Under the pieces are notes generated by a model that worked only from the letters and a program-made list of their open reading frames with translations, ran no database searches and had not been told where the DNA came from. The translations under genes were made by a program, and so were the position numbers. This document shows, one piece after another, positions 19,693 to 27,660 of a DNA stretch of 64,000 bases (position 1 is its first letter; every line of letters begins with the position of its first letter). The DNA is from CAVVMA01 sp963788205 (GTDB lineage Bacteria > Desulfobacterota > Binatia > Binatales > Binataceae): contig CAWBGG010000005.1 in assembly GCA_963788205.1 (NCBI GenBank), positions 580,520 through 644,519 of the forward strand, in the 5' to 3' direction.

Positions 19693-20493
19693 ATGCTGGC
19701 CAAGCGAATCATCCCCTGCCTCGACGTGCGCGAGGGCAAGGTTACCAAGGGCGTCCGCTTTCTCGAGAACGCCGACGTGGGCGATCCGGTCGCGATGGCG
19801 CGCCATTACTACCAGCAGGGCGCCGACGAGATCGTCTTTTACGACATCACCGCCTCCAACGAGCGGCGCGGGATCATGATCGACGTGGTGCGCGCCGTCG
19901 CGCGCGAGATTTTCATCCCGTTCAGCGTCGGCGGCGGCCTGCGCACGCTCGACGACATGCGTGCGGTGCTCTTGGCCGGCGCCGAGAAGGTCTCGATCGA
20001 TTCGGGCGCGGTGCGCAATCCCGCGCTAATCTCGCAGGGCGCGCGCGCCTTCGGCAGCCAGTGCATCGTGCTCTCGATGCAGGTGAAGCAAACCGGCAAA
20101 CGCCCCGGCGTGGCGTCGGGCTACGAAGTCGTGATCGACGGTGGGCGCGAATTCACGGGCAAAGACGCCATCGAATGGGCGCGCGAGGGCGAGCGGCTGG
20201 GCGCCGGCGAGCTGTGCGTCAATTCGATCGATCGTGACGGAACCAACCTTGGCTACGAGTTGGAGCTGACGCGCGCGGTGAGCGAGGCGGTAACGATTCC
20301 GGTGATTGCGTCGGGCGGCGCCGGCGAGCCCGAGCATCTGCGCCAGGCGTTCACCATCGGCGCGGCGGACGCGGCGATCGTCGCGTCGATCGTGCACTAC
20401 GGAACCTACCCGATTCCCGCGCTCAAGAGCTATCTGAGGGGCCACGGGGTCGAAGTGCGCGAGCAGATCACCATTGAAGGCATCACGCCATGA
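19693..20493 (+). CDS. hisF: Imidazole glycerol phosphate synthase, cyclase subunit
   Basis: TIM-barrel cyclase partner of HisH, 266 residues. It starts MLAKRIIPCLDV with catalytic Asp11, has FSVGGGLRTLDDMRAVLLAG, AEKVSIDS, and the second catalytic Asp in NSIDRDGTNLGYE; the phosphate site IPVIASGGAG is intact. The start is two bases after hisH and its stop overlaps the ribH start by four bases (ATGA), so hisH, hisF and ribH are one transcript. Confidence 0.97.
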   Translation: MLAKRIIPCLDVREGKVTKGVRFLENADVGDPVAMARHYYQQGADEIVFYDITASNERRGIMIDVVRAVAREIFIPFSVGGGLRTLDDMRAVLLAGAEKVSIDSGAVRNPALISQGARAFGSQCIVLSMQVKQTGKRPGVASGYEVVIDGGREFTGKDAIEWAREGERLGAGELCVNSIDRDGTNLGYELELTRAVSEAVTIPVIASGGAGEPEHLRQAFTIGAADAAIVASIVHYGTYPIPALKSYLRGHGVEVREQITIEGITP

Positions 20494-20900
20494 AAATCGC
20501 GCTGGTGGTCTCCGACTTCAATGGCGAAGTGACTTCGCTGATGCGCGATCGGGCGCGCGCGCAGGCCGAATCGCTGGGCGCCGAGATCAGTCACGAAGTC
20601 CACGTGCCGGGCGTCTTCGATATGGGACTGGCGATCAAAAAGTTGCTGCGGCGCGACGACGTTGACGGCGTGGTGATCCTGGGCGCGGTGATCAAGGGTG
20701 ACACGATGCACGACGAGTTGATCTCGACGGTGACCGCGCGCGTGGCAAGCGATCTCGCGCTGCAATTCGACAAGCCGGTAGCGCTAGGCGTGACCGGTCC
20801 CGGAATGACCGACGCGCAAGCCTACGATCGCATCGACAACGCCCGCAACGCAGTCGACTCGGTGGTGCGGATGATCCTCACGCTCAAAGAGCTCGGCTAG
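20490..20900 (+). CDS. ribH: 6,7-dimethyl-8-ribityllumazine synthase-like protein
   Basis: Lumazine synthase joins the pyrimidine and dihydroxybutanone phosphate in riboflavin synthesis. 136 residues, a little shorter than the usual 155. Motifs are VSDFNGEVTSLM at the substrate pocket, VPGVFDMGLAIKKLL, and VILGAVIKGDTMHDE, with the active-site His in the last. The short form and KGDTMHDE resemble the archaeal-type enzyme more than the common bacterial one. Coupled to hisF by an ATGA overlap; joining histidine and riboflavin genes is unusual, so a related activity cannot be excluded. Confidence 0.88.
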   Translation: MKIALVVSDFNGEVTSLMRDRARAQAESLGAEISHEVHVPGVFDMGLAIKKLLRRDDVDGVVILGAVIKGDTMHDELISTVTARVASDLALQFDKPVALGVTGPGMTDAQAYDRIDNARNAVDSVVRMILTLKELG

Positions 20901-20906
20901 CGTCCG

Positions 20907-22460
20907 TCACTGATAGCGTCTGAACTGGTCCCACATCTCACCCAGCGGGGGATGCATCCCGTGACACACGATGATCGGGCCGTTCTCGTACGGCATCACG
21001 TATGGCGCGCCGATCGATCCCGCGATCTCTGTCTTCCGGCAGAGATCCTTCCAATGGTCCGGATCGCCGTTGACGTGGATCAGCACGCTGCCGTCGTGGC
21101 CGCGCGGGCCCCACAGGAAGTACTGGGCCTGCCCGCATAAGGCCGGCGGTAGTCCGTCGGCCCGGCCGTATACGTCGATCGCGGCGGCCTCGCCGTAGTC
21201 GACGGTCATTATCGCGGCGCGGGCGCGATCGTCGGGCGGCAGCGATCGGTAGACCGCCGCGACCTGCTGCTCCATCCGGCGCCATCCCAGCTCGTCGGAA
21301 AAGACCTGCGTGAGCGGCGCGCCGATCGCGGTCAGCTCGTTGGCGCCGGGCCGCAGATGGGTCCGGTCCAGATAGCGGGCCAGCGCCGGCGGATCGAGAA
21401 TCGGCAGCACGACCGGCGCCACCGGGACGAACATCGCTACGGCCGCGGCGAACCACAGCGCGCGCAACCATCGCGCGACGCCTTCGCAGGCGACGGCGCC
21501 GGCCGCGAACATGGCCGGATACGCCGGCGTGAGATAGTAGTCCTTGCCGTGCGATCCAATGACGATTGCGGTCGCGGCAACGAATGCGATCGACAGAAAG
21601 CGCGCCGGTCGCAGCCGCGCGGAAGAAAACGGCGCCACGACGCCCGCGATCCAAAGCGGAGCGAGCACAAAGTTCATCGCGAGGATCTGCCCGACTTCGA
21701 ACCGAATCGGGCCGCCGGTCAGATTTCTCTTGCTGGTCGCGTAATGGATCATCACGAAGAACGGCCATCCGTGGAGCGCCTGCCAGATCAGGCTCGGCGC
21801 TCCGATCACCGCGCAGGCCAGCGCGCCGTACCAGAGCTGACGCCATGCAAAAATTCGCCGGGCGCTCGAAACAACGATTCCGATTCCGAGCGCGATCAGC
21901 CAGATGCCGATGCCGTATTTCGCCTCCAGCGACACGCCGGCGATCACTCCCGCCCATAGCAGAGCGCGCCGGTCGCCATCGATGACCGCACGGGCGAGCA
22001 GATAGGCACACGCCGTCCACGCGAGCGGCTCGAAGCTCGAGGTCGTGAGCGTGCCGGCCAGCGCGACCATCACCGGCGCCAAGCCGACCGCGACCCCAGC
22101 CATCCACGCCGACGTCCGATTGCCGCCGAGCGTCCGCGCGAACGCGGCCGTCAGCGGCGCCAACGCGACCAGCGCGGCGATCGTGGGAAGGCGCAGCGTC
22201 CAGGTGTGATCGCCGAAGAGCTGGGTCGCCGCCGCCAACAGCGCGACCAGCGGCGGCAAATCGGCGTAGCCGAAGGCCGGATGGCGCCCGCATGCGATGA
22301 AGTAAAGCTCGTTGCGGAAAGTATCGTAGCGTCCCGCCAGCGCGAAACAGACGATCGCCAGCAATGCGGCGAACGACCATACGATCGGGTCTGCCCTGAT
22401 CGCCGTGCGCATCGCGCCGAGAAGCGAGCCGGGACTCGCGGGCCGGAATTCATCACTCAT
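20907..22460 (-). CDS. GT39/ArnT-like polyprenyl-linked glycosyltransferase membrane protein
   Basis: 517 residues with about 10-12 membrane segments followed by a C-terminal soluble domain of about 150 residues. The first loop has NELYFIACGRHPAFGYADLP, matching the PMT_2/GT39 pattern in which the acidic D/E-E/L-Y-Y and the following G-Y-x-D-x-P motif bind the lipid-linked sugar. Such proteins transfer a sugar from a polyprenyl phosphate to lipid A, protein or polysaccharide at the outer face of the inner membrane. It converges on ribH with a six-base gap. Acceptor unknown. Confidence 0.87.
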   Translation of the reverse strand: MSDEFRPASPGSLLGAMRTAIRADPIVWSFAALLAIVCFALAGRYDTFRNELYFIACGRHPAFGYADLPPLVALLAAATQLFGDHTWTLRLPTIAALVALAPLTAAFARTLGGNRTSAWMAGVAVGLAPVMVALAGTLTTSSFEPLAWTACAYLLARAVIDGDRRALLWAGVIAGVSLEAKYGIGIWLIALGIGIVVSSARRIFAWRQLWYGALACAVIGAPSLIWQALHGWPFFVMIHYATSKRNLTGGPIRFEVGQILAMNFVLAPLWIAGVVAPFSSARLRPARFLSIAFVAATAIVIGSHGKDYYLTPAYPAMFAAGAVACEGVARWLRALWFAAAVAMFVPVAPVVLPILDPPALARYLDRTHLRPGANELTAIGAPLTQVFSDELGWRRMEQQVAAVYRSLPPDDRARAAIMTVDYGEAAAIDVYGRADGLPPALCGQAQYFLWGPRGHDGSVLIHVNGDPDHWKDLCRKTEIAGSIGAPYVMPYENGPIIVCHGMHPPLGEMWDQFRRYQ

Positions 22461-22571
22461 CGCGCGCCATTATCTACCGCCGCGACCGCGCAGTCTCTGT
22501 TCACAGATGCCTCCCGCGTGGTTGAGGCGAAGCGGCGCAGTTCCTATACTCTCCGGTTGGTGGTGTTGGCG

Positions 22572-23390
22572 ATGGCAGGCGGGGCAAGCGCATCAACTCG
22601 GACTTTCACGACTCGGTCGGCGGCGCGTATCCTTGCGGTTTCTCCCGATCGAATTCGCTATTGGGTAAAGCATCGCCTCATCCAGCCCAGCGCCACCGAG
22701 GGGCGCCAGTACCGGTTCGCCTTCAACGATCTGCTCGTGATGCGGCTGGCCAAGGAGTTGCTCCCCAGCCGGCGCCATCTGGAAACCATCCAGCGCTGCT
22801 TCGACCGCGTGCGCGGACTGATTGGCCCCGCCCGGCCGATGACCTCGATGCGGCTGTGCAATGAAGACGGACGGATCGTGGTGCGCGAGCGCCGATTCGC
22901 CTTCGAGGCCGAGAGCGGGCAGTTGATCCTGGATTTCGATTCGCTGCCGGCGGTCTTCGCCGCCGACGAAGAGCCCGATGCGAAACGGACGCGACCACTG
23001 GGGCGCGTATCAGCCGCGTCGCAGGAGGCCATGCTGGCGCGCCGGATGTTCACCGAACTGCTCGCGACCGGTGCCCGCAACGCCCAAGTCCATCTCAAGA
23101 TCGCCGCGGTGTTGGAGCGCGACGCCGGCCTATCCGCGGCGCTCAAGCATCTGCTCAGCGCCGCGACTATCGAGCCCTCGAACGCGGAAGTCCACGAGCG
23201 GCTCGGGGCGCTCTATCGCGGCCGCGGTGAAGACGACAACGCGATCCGGAGTTTCCAGCGGGCGCTGGAATGTGACCCCACGCTGATCGAACCCCATCGC
23301 AATCTCGCCGAGCTCTACGAACAGGCCGGGCGCAAGCGCGACGCGCTGCGTCATCTAAGCGCCGTCAATCGCCTGACCCGCGACAATTAG
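22572..23390 (+). CDS. MerR-like HTH and TPR-repeat protein
   Basis: 272 residues. The first 75 form a MerR-type winged helix (FTTRSAARILAVSPDRIRYW, VKHRLIQPSATEGRQYRFAF), residues 80-150 resemble the linker that follows in such proteins, and residues 165-265 are three TPR units (LKHLLSAATIEPSNAEVHERLG, AIRSFQRALECDPTLIEPHR, AELYEQAGRKRDALRHL). This fusion is seen in deltaproteobacterial genomes; role probably regulatory or scaffolding. ATG at 22572 is the first Met before the conserved domain; GTG or TTG a few codons upstream are possible. Confidence 0.82.
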   Translation: MAGGASASTRTFTTRSAARILAVSPDRIRYWVKHRLIQPSATEGRQYRFAFNDLLVMRLAKELLPSRRHLETIQRCFDRVRGLIGPARPMTSMRLCNEDGRIVVRERRFAFEAESGQLILDFDSLPAVFAADEEPDAKRTRPLGRVSAASQEAMLARRMFTELLATGARNAQVHLKIAAVLERDAGLSAALKHLLSAATIEPSNAEVHERLGALYRGRGEDDNAIRSFQRALECDPTLIEPHRNLAELYEQAGRKRDALRHLSAVNRLTRDN

Positions 23391-23458
23391 CACCCGCGCG
23401 GCAGGCTCCGTCGAGCTATACTGCTGACGCGGCCGGAGCACCGGCCGCGCGGCCGACC

Positions 23459-23845
23459 GTGCATAGCAAGCTCAAAGACGCGATCGAGGACTTCAACCGG
23501 GGCCGGTATTTCGACGCGGCCGAGCGCTTTGAGCGCTCCGCCGCGGGTATCGAGCCGGAGCTGAAGGAGTTGGTGGGCGCGCTTAACCGGGTCGCTGCGG
23601 CGTTGCATCTGCGGTTCAATCGCGGCGGCAGGCAGTCGTCGATCAACCTGCTGTCGCAGGCGATGCTCACGCTTGACGATTTCAAGCCGGCGCGCGCCGG
23701 TATCGATATCGAGCGGCTGTCGACGGAGATTTCCGCCTACACCGAAGAGTTGCGCTTAAGCCCGCGCAACGAGCTGAGTGGAGCGCGCTACCGCCTGCGG
23801 CTGTTCACCGAGCGCCGCCGCGCGCCGCGGATCATCGTCAGGTAA
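23459..23845 (+). CDS. DUF309-like helical protein
   Basis: 128 residues, all helical, starting with GTG. The N-terminal part AIEDFNRGRYFDAAERFERS has the F-N-x-G-x-Y-x-x-A-x-E-x-x-E pattern of DUF309 proteins, followed by LVGALNRVAAALHLRFNRGG, where the family has a helix with conserved His and aromatic residues. Function unknown. It lies between the MerR/TPR gene and the glycosylase gene in the same direction and may be in one transcript with them. Confidence 0.68.
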   Translation: MHSKLKDAIEDFNRGRYFDAAERFERSAAGIEPELKELVGALNRVAAALHLRFNRGGRQSSINLLSQAMLTLDDFKPARAGIDIERLSTEISAYTEELRLSPRNELSGARYRLRLFTERRRAPRIIVR

Positions 23846-23870
23846 TGACGCCCGCCAGGCAGTGAGGTTG

Positions 23871-24611
23871 ATGAGCATCGCCGCGCGCATCTCGAGCCAA
23901 TCGCGACGCCGCGCGCTCGACGCGTTGCGTACCGCGATGCTGGGATGCGCGCGATGCCCGGCGCTGGTGCGATGCCGCTCGCGAGTGGTGCCCGGACACG
24001 GCGCGGCCCCGGCCGTGGTGGCGTTCGTGGGTATCGCGCCGGGCCGCTTCGGCGGCGATCGCACCGGAATTCCTTTCAGCGGCGACCGTTCGGGCGATCT
24101 GCTTCGGCAAATGATTCATGCGGCCGGGCTGCGCCGCGTCTTCATCACCAATCTGGTGCGATGCAACCCGCGTGACGCGCGCGGCCGAAATCGCGATCCC
24201 AGCGCCACAGAGATCGCCCAGTGCCGTTCGCATCTGCGCGCCGAGCTAGAGCTGGTGCGGCCGGGCGCGGTCGTATGCCTGGGGCGCATGGCCTGGCGCG
24301 AGCTCGCCGGCCGCGATGCGATCTTCAATCCGCGTCGCCCCGCGATCGCGAGCGTCGGCGGATTGCGCCTCTACCCGATGTACCATCCCGGCTACGTAAT
24401 CCGCGGTGCTTACGCACGCCGCGAATACGAACGCGACTTTCGCCGCCTCGCAAAGTCGATTGACACTGTTGGAGCCTCCGGCAATGCTTTCCTGCGATGG
24501 ACGTTACGCTCGAATTTGTCCGCGAAGGCCTTGAGCGCGCCCGCTACGTCACCAACGAGCGCGTCGAGACCGCGATCTTCCTCGCGCTCGCGCTCGACAA
24601 GCCGCTCCTGA
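23871..24611 (+). CDS. Uracil-DNA glycosylase, family 4/5 type
   Basis: Base-excision repair enzyme that removes uracil from DNA, probably with a 4Fe-4S cluster. The core runs from about 20 to 215: MLGCARCPAL carries the first cluster cysteines, VGIAPGRFGGDRTGIPFSGD is the active-site loop, FITNLVRCNPRD follows with a further cysteine, and YPMYHPGYVIR is the HPG motif near the end. ATG at 23871 is preceded by AGTGAGG. The frame does not stop at the end of the domain but runs 115 bases into the moxR gene, adding a Ser/Arg-rich tail that is just moxR read out of frame. A lost stop or an indel near 24450 is likely. Confidence 0.85.
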   Translation: MSIAARISSQSRRRALDALRTAMLGCARCPALVRCRSRVVPGHGAAPAVVAFVGIAPGRFGGDRTGIPFSGDRSGDLLRQMIHAAGLRRVFITNLVRCNPRDARGRNRDPSATEIAQCRSHLRAELELVRPGAVVCLGRMAWRELAGRDAIFNPRRPAIASVGGLRLYPMYHPGYVIRGAYARREYERDFRRLAKSIDTVGASGNAFLRWTLRSNLSAKALSAPATSPTSASRPRSSSRSRSTSRS

Positions 24612-25396
24612 TCGAAGGACCGGCCGGCGCGGGCAAGACCGAGGTCGCCAAGGTCCTGGCCGACACGCTCAAGACCGAGCTCATCCGCCTGCAATGCTAC
24701 GAGGGCCTCGATGAGGCGCGCGCGCTCTATGAATGGAACTACCAAAAGCAACTCCTGCGCCTTCAGGCCGGCGAGGACGCGGGGCTGCGATGGGACGAAG
24801 TTTCGGAGCACATCTTTTCGCGCGATTTCCTGCTCGAGCGGCCGCTGCTCAAAGCGATCTCCGCGCCGCACAAGGTGGTGCTCCTGATCGATGAAGTCGA
24901 CAAGGCCGACGAGGAGTTCGAAGCCTTCATGCTCGAACTGCTTTCCGACTTTCAGGTCAGCGTGCCGGAGCTAGGCACGCTGCGGGCGGTCGAGCGTCCG
25001 GTGGTCGTGCTCACCTCCAATCGCGCGCGCGAGCTTTCCGACGCGCTGCGCCGCCGCTGCCTGCATCTGTTCATCGACTTTCCAGGCGCCGAGCAGGAGC
25101 GGCGCATAATCGAGCTCAAGGTGCCCGAGCTCGACGCCAAGCTCGCCGCCGCGGCCGCGCGGTATGTCGGCACGCTCCGCAAGCTCCAGCTCAGGAAGCC
25201 CCCTTCGATCGCAGAGACGCTCGATTGGGCGCGCGCCCTGCTGCGCCTGGGCGTCAAGGAGCTCGACACTCCCGCGATCCGCGCGTCGCTCTCGGTGCTG
25301 CTCAAGCACGAAGACGACCGCGCGAAAGCGGAGCATGCGTCCAGCAAGTCTGCGTCTGCTGCTTCGTCCAGAGATGGCGGACGGCGCGCCGTATAG
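24497..25396 (+). CDS. MoxR-family AAA+ ATPase
   Basis: 299 residues. AAA+ ATPase of the MoxR/CoxD type, which acts as a chaperone for maturing metal enzymes or complexes, usually with a von Willebrand A protein encoded next door. Walker A is GPAGAGKT (41-48), Walker B LLIDEVDK (129-136), sensor 1 VVLTSNRAREL. No VWA gene follows. The gene instead ends in a low-complexity tail (KAEHASSKSASAASSRDGG) that lies in a 170-base direct repeat found again at 28657. The start overlaps the end of the glycosylase frame. Confidence 0.92.
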   Translation: MDVTLEFVREGLERARYVTNERVETAIFLALALDKPLLIEGPAGAGKTEVAKVLADTLKTELIRLQCYEGLDEARALYEWNYQKQLLRLQAGEDAGLRWDEVSEHIFSRDFLLERPLLKAISAPHKVVLLIDEVDKADEEFEAFMLELLSDFQVSVPELGTLRAVERPVVVLTSNRARELSDALRRRCLHLFIDFPGAEQERRIIELKVPELDAKLAAAAARYVGTLRKLQLRKPPSIAETLDWARALLRLGVKELDTPAIRASLSVLLKHEDDRAKAEHASSKSASAASSRDGGRRAV

Positions 25397-25470
25397 ACAT
25401 AGACTTGCCAGCGTGATTGCAATTGCAAGGTAAGATTGGATTGATGAGTTGCAGAACGGCGTTGGGGATT
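25296..25470 (+). repeat. Long direct repeat, copy A (moxR 3' end)
   Basis: About 175 bases covering the last 33 codons of moxR, its stop, and a broken start of the next gene (ATGAGTTGCAGAACGGCG). Repeated at 28657-28826 with about 90 percent identity by eye, where the same ATG begins the SBBP-repeat protein. The two copies bracket a 3.2 kb accessory block. Confidence 0.88.
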
Positions 25471-25525
25471 CATCTTGACAGGGGACGTGCCGCCGGTACA
25501 TATTAAGAAGCGTCAGGAAATACGG

Positions 25526-25631
25526 AAAGAGCGCCTAAGCTGGGTGCAAGCGCTCGCCCGCCGGGAACTTCCCGGTCTCCACCCAAGAGTGGCCATATCC
25601 AAGAGGTACCCGGCGAAGTAGTTTTCGGTCG
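25526..25631 (+). other. Structured intergenic segment, possible small RNA or leader
   Basis: Several strong complementary blocks sit in about 100 bases: GAGCGC (25529) with GCGCTC (25550), CCGGGAA (25561) with TTCCCGG (25569), and CGCCGGG (25559) with CCCGGCG (25609), the last two mutually exclusive. It ends at a strong intrinsic terminator. No reading frame fits. This is what a short structured RNA or a switching leader looks like, but I recognise no known family. No promoter was identified. Confidence 0.4.
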
Positions 25632-25662
25632 AAAAAGGCCCTCCCGCACGGAGGGCCTTTTT
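25632..25662. terminator. Strong bidirectional intrinsic terminator
   Basis: Perfect stem GGCCCTCC with GGAGGGCC around a five-base loop, flanked by AAAAA on the left and TTTTT on the right, so it works on both strands. It ends the minus-strand gene at 25662-26204 and any plus-strand transcript from the structured segment to its left. Confidence 0.9.
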
Positions 25663-26204
25663 CATTTTGGAGGCGATTTGATCGGTTTTCCTACCGACGT
25701 GTTGTACGCGATCACCGAAAATTTGATTGGGCTGGGAGGTCGGCGCCGACCGCGCGGTATTCGTTCATCAACATAGGCGCTCTCTACCCTGAGAGTCAGC
25801 TCTGACGCGGGGTTCCCGCTTTTCGAGACCCTGAAGAAGACCGAGTATTCAACTCGTCTTCCGCCCTCGTCCAAGAATTCCACCGTCAGAAAATTTCCCT
25901 TCCCTGTGTGGAAGCACTTCCGAGAGCCGATGTTCCGAACAATGTCCGGGAGCTGTATCGAGAGCCAGTACCGCCCCGCATCGAAGAGCCGCGTTTCACG
26001 GCCGTCACTATAAGCCTCCGCCGAGGCGAAAGTTTCGCCTTCTGCGATTCCCCGAGTAAAGCAATGCATGCTGAACAAGACGCTGATGCAATATGACTGG
26101 CTCGGGTTTCCGTCTTTTTCAGGAATTACGAATTCAAATTCAAAGGGCTGGAGATGGCTGAGATCATAGACCTTCTCGCCAATCTTCGCCGGCCGCCACT
26201 TCAC
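25662..26204 (-). CDS. Hypothetical protein in the accessory island
   Basis: 180 residues, not recognised. The protein is rich in beta-type segments (FEFEFVIPEKDG, GRYWLSIQLPDIVRN, RVEYSVFFRVSKSG) with a basic Pro-rich C-terminus (GRRRPPSPIKFSV). No signal peptide or membrane segment. It starts with GTG (26204); a stop lies three codons upstream in frame, so the N-terminus may have been trimmed by a rearrangement. It ends in the bidirectional terminator. Its reading is coherent and its end is marked by a terminator, so I consider it a real gene. Confidence 0.65.
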   Translation of the reverse strand: MKWRPAKIGEKVYDLSHLQPFEFEFVIPEKDGNPSQSYCISVLFSMHCFTRGIAEGETFASAEAYSDGRETRLFDAGRYWLSIQLPDIVRNIGSRKCFHTGKGNFLTVEFLDEGGRRVEYSVFFRVSKSGNPASELTLRVESAYVDERIPRGRRRPPSPIKFSVIAYNTSVGKPIKSPPK

Positions 26205-26298
26205 CCCGGTCTAAACCCGTTTCGTAGCCAAACCCACGCGCGCTTCACTCAGAGTCGAGAACCCTATCACACGGTGAGCATCAAGGGCCACGGAGAGC

Positions 26299-26385
26299 AC
26301 GATGACGACTCTGATGGGCCGCCGCCGCGCGAAGGCGGAGCATGCCTTCCAGCAAGTCCGCGTCTGCTGTTTCGTCCAGAGGTAG
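26299..26385 (+). repeat. Long direct repeat, copy B (partial)
   Basis: A third, shorter copy of the moxR-end repeat: CACGATGACGACT, a short insertion, then GCGCGAAGGCGGAGCATGCC and AGCAAGTCCGCGTCTGCTG as in copies A and C. It lies inside the block bracketed by A and C, showing more than one duplication event. Confidence 0.75.
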
Positions 26386-26630
26386 ATGAAGGCCCGGAAG
26401 CGCGAATAGCCGCTTGATAGCCATTGAGTATTCGCCCGAATACTCACTCCCCATCCACAAGTTGATTTACACTCTTTCGCACGCCTGATATGTGAACCTG
26501 CGGCCGGGCGCTCCTCTTTTTGCCTGTCATCCCGAGGCGAGCGCTCCGCGCGAAGCAGAGGGACCCCGGCCTTCGAGCCCGCTTGCAGACCGGTTTCCTT
26601 CGCCCTTCGGCCAGGCTCAGGGTGACATTG
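26386..26630. other. Intergenic DNA without a convincing gene
   Basis: An open frame crosses this stretch and continues to 27019, but it starts in DNA of the 'HPEASAPREAEGP' kind, a well-known artefact of dispersed palindromic repeats, and it runs through an inverted repeat and a terminator. I see no coding gene. Confidence 0.5.
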
Positions 26631-26773
26631 TCATTCTCGCGCGTCTGCTTTGCTGGCGCGCGAAGAATCCCGGATCTGCTCGGCTGAAGCGCATCCAGTG
26701 GGAGGACTTAAGCTATAAGTACCTGCAACCGGAGTTCGGGATTCTTCGCGCGGCAGCCACGCGCGAGAATGAC
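26631..26773. repeat. Imperfect inverted repeat of about 40 bases
   Basis: Left arm 26631-26673 and right arm 26737-26773 are reverse complements with few differences: both contain TCATTCTCGCGCG and GCGCGAAGAATCCCG. The 63-base spacer has no clear feature. It looks like a dispersed palindromic (REP/BIME or MITE-like) element. Confidence 0.7.
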
Positions 26774-26870
26774 ACAGGAAAGCTTTGGAGACGCTCGATG
26801 CCGGAAATGCTCCAAGGATCGCTACGGCGCGGGCGCGAAAACGAAGAAGGCGAAGCGCGCGAAGAAGTAG
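26769..26870 (+). CDS. Possible small basic protein or remnant of a gene end
   Basis: A 33-codon frame starting ATG inside the right arm of the inverted repeat and reading MTQESFGDARCRKCSKDRYG followed by a Lys/Arg-rich end. A CxxC pair is visible. A terminator follows 28 bases later, which supports transcription in this direction. It may be the remaining 3' end of a larger gene whose front was replaced by the repeat. Confidence 0.25.
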   Translation: MTQESFGDARCRKCSKDRYGAGAKTKKAKRAKK

Positions 26871-26898
26871 ACCAGCCGCGATCGGCGATCACGGGGCC

Positions 26899-26932
26899 GG
26901 GGCCGAAGGGTCTCCGGCCCCTTCTCGTTGTT
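26899..26932 (+). terminator. Intrinsic terminator
   Basis: GGGGCCG with CGGCCCC, seven-base stem and nine-base loop, followed by TTCTCGTTGTT. It closes the plus-strand stretch before the minus-strand genes at 26942. Confidence 0.65.
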
Positions 26933-26941
26933 GGGGCGTCT

Positions 26942-27151
26942 TTACTCAGACAGAAGAGTGAACGGAAAAACGCTTATATGTATTCCCCACAGTACAAATG
27001 TAACCGCAAGCCAAAGTAGAAAGACACCGTAACCAAAACTGATCATGAAGCGATAGGTGCCTGAGTGCGGTTTGCTCCAAGCTCCCTTACATTCTGATAT
27101 CGCGCCGAAAACGGCCAGCGCATAGAGGGGCCAAAACAAGGCGGGTCTCAC
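26942..27151 (-). CDS. Small membrane protein, hypothetical
   Basis: 69 residues starting with GTG, with AGGTG six bases before. Two membrane segments are clear (about 3-17 and 37-58), with a short Cys/Lys/Trp loop between. Not recognised. It follows the DUF6979 gene by 12 bases on the same strand, so the two are probably co-transcribed. Confidence 0.5.
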   Translation of the reverse strand: MRPALFWPLYALAVFGAISECKGAWSKPHSGTYRFMISFGYGVFLLWLAVTFVLWGIHISVFPFTLLSE

Positions 27152-27163
27152 TCTTTCACCTGT

Positions 27164-27547
27164 TTAGTGTGCGGTTTTCTCAAGCAGATCGTGATTGAAG
27201 AGCGCGAAAACCACCTTCAATTCACTTTTTTCTTTTCTGCCGGGCGCTACTTTAGCCCACACTGCCTCCGGGTCCTTATACGCCTCCGGTTTTGACATCA
27301 AGATTTGCCATACGGCCAAAGCGTATCCTTTGCTACTCTTGGATTTGGTATATGTTCCCCTTGGAACGTCTTTGACCAATCCATTCTCGCATAAACCCAA
27401 ATAAGCCCCTCTGGGGCAACTCTTTTTCCGCGATGAAGGTCGGCAAGTTGTCTCCTTCACCGCCTCTTCCCATGCTTTCTCCGCAGAAAGGCCGCTCTCC
27501 CTAACCAGGCGAGTCGCTTGGATCGCCGCGTCACCGTATTGCCCCAT
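27164..27547 (-). CDS. DUF6979 family protein
   Basis: 127 residues. The start MGQYGDAAIQATRLVRESGL, the central SCPRGAYLGLCENGLVKDVP and the following YTKSKSSKGYALAV match the DUF6979 family, which is found scattered on accessory DNA and has no assigned role. The C-terminus VVFALFNHDLLE is also typical. ATG at 27547; no strong ribosome site seen. Function unknown; the patchy distribution fits the island context. Confidence 0.8.
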   Translation of the reverse strand: MGQYGDAAIQATRLVRESGLSAEKAWEEAVKETTCRPSSRKKSCPRGAYLGLCENGLVKDVPRGTYTKSKSSKGYALAVWQILMSKPEAYKDPEAVWAKVAPGRKEKSELKVVFALFNHDLLEKTAH

Positions 27548-27660
27548 GCACAGGAGACATAGCAGCTTCCTCGTTCCAAAGCAGCCGTCTCCCGCGTAAT
27601 CGATGAGGGGGCCGGTCGAGCAAAACTGATGACCGGGATGGGGCAGATTTACGGCCGATT

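Noticed and set aside
25526..25631. Match to tmRNA, 6S RNA or SRP RNA
   Set aside because: A CTCCACC string and T-arm-like stem were considered, but the T-loop and other invariant parts are missing.
26492..27019. Open frame of 175 codons in the accessory island
   Set aside because: It starts in a dispersed repeat, crosses an inverted repeat and a terminator, and has no protein-like pattern.
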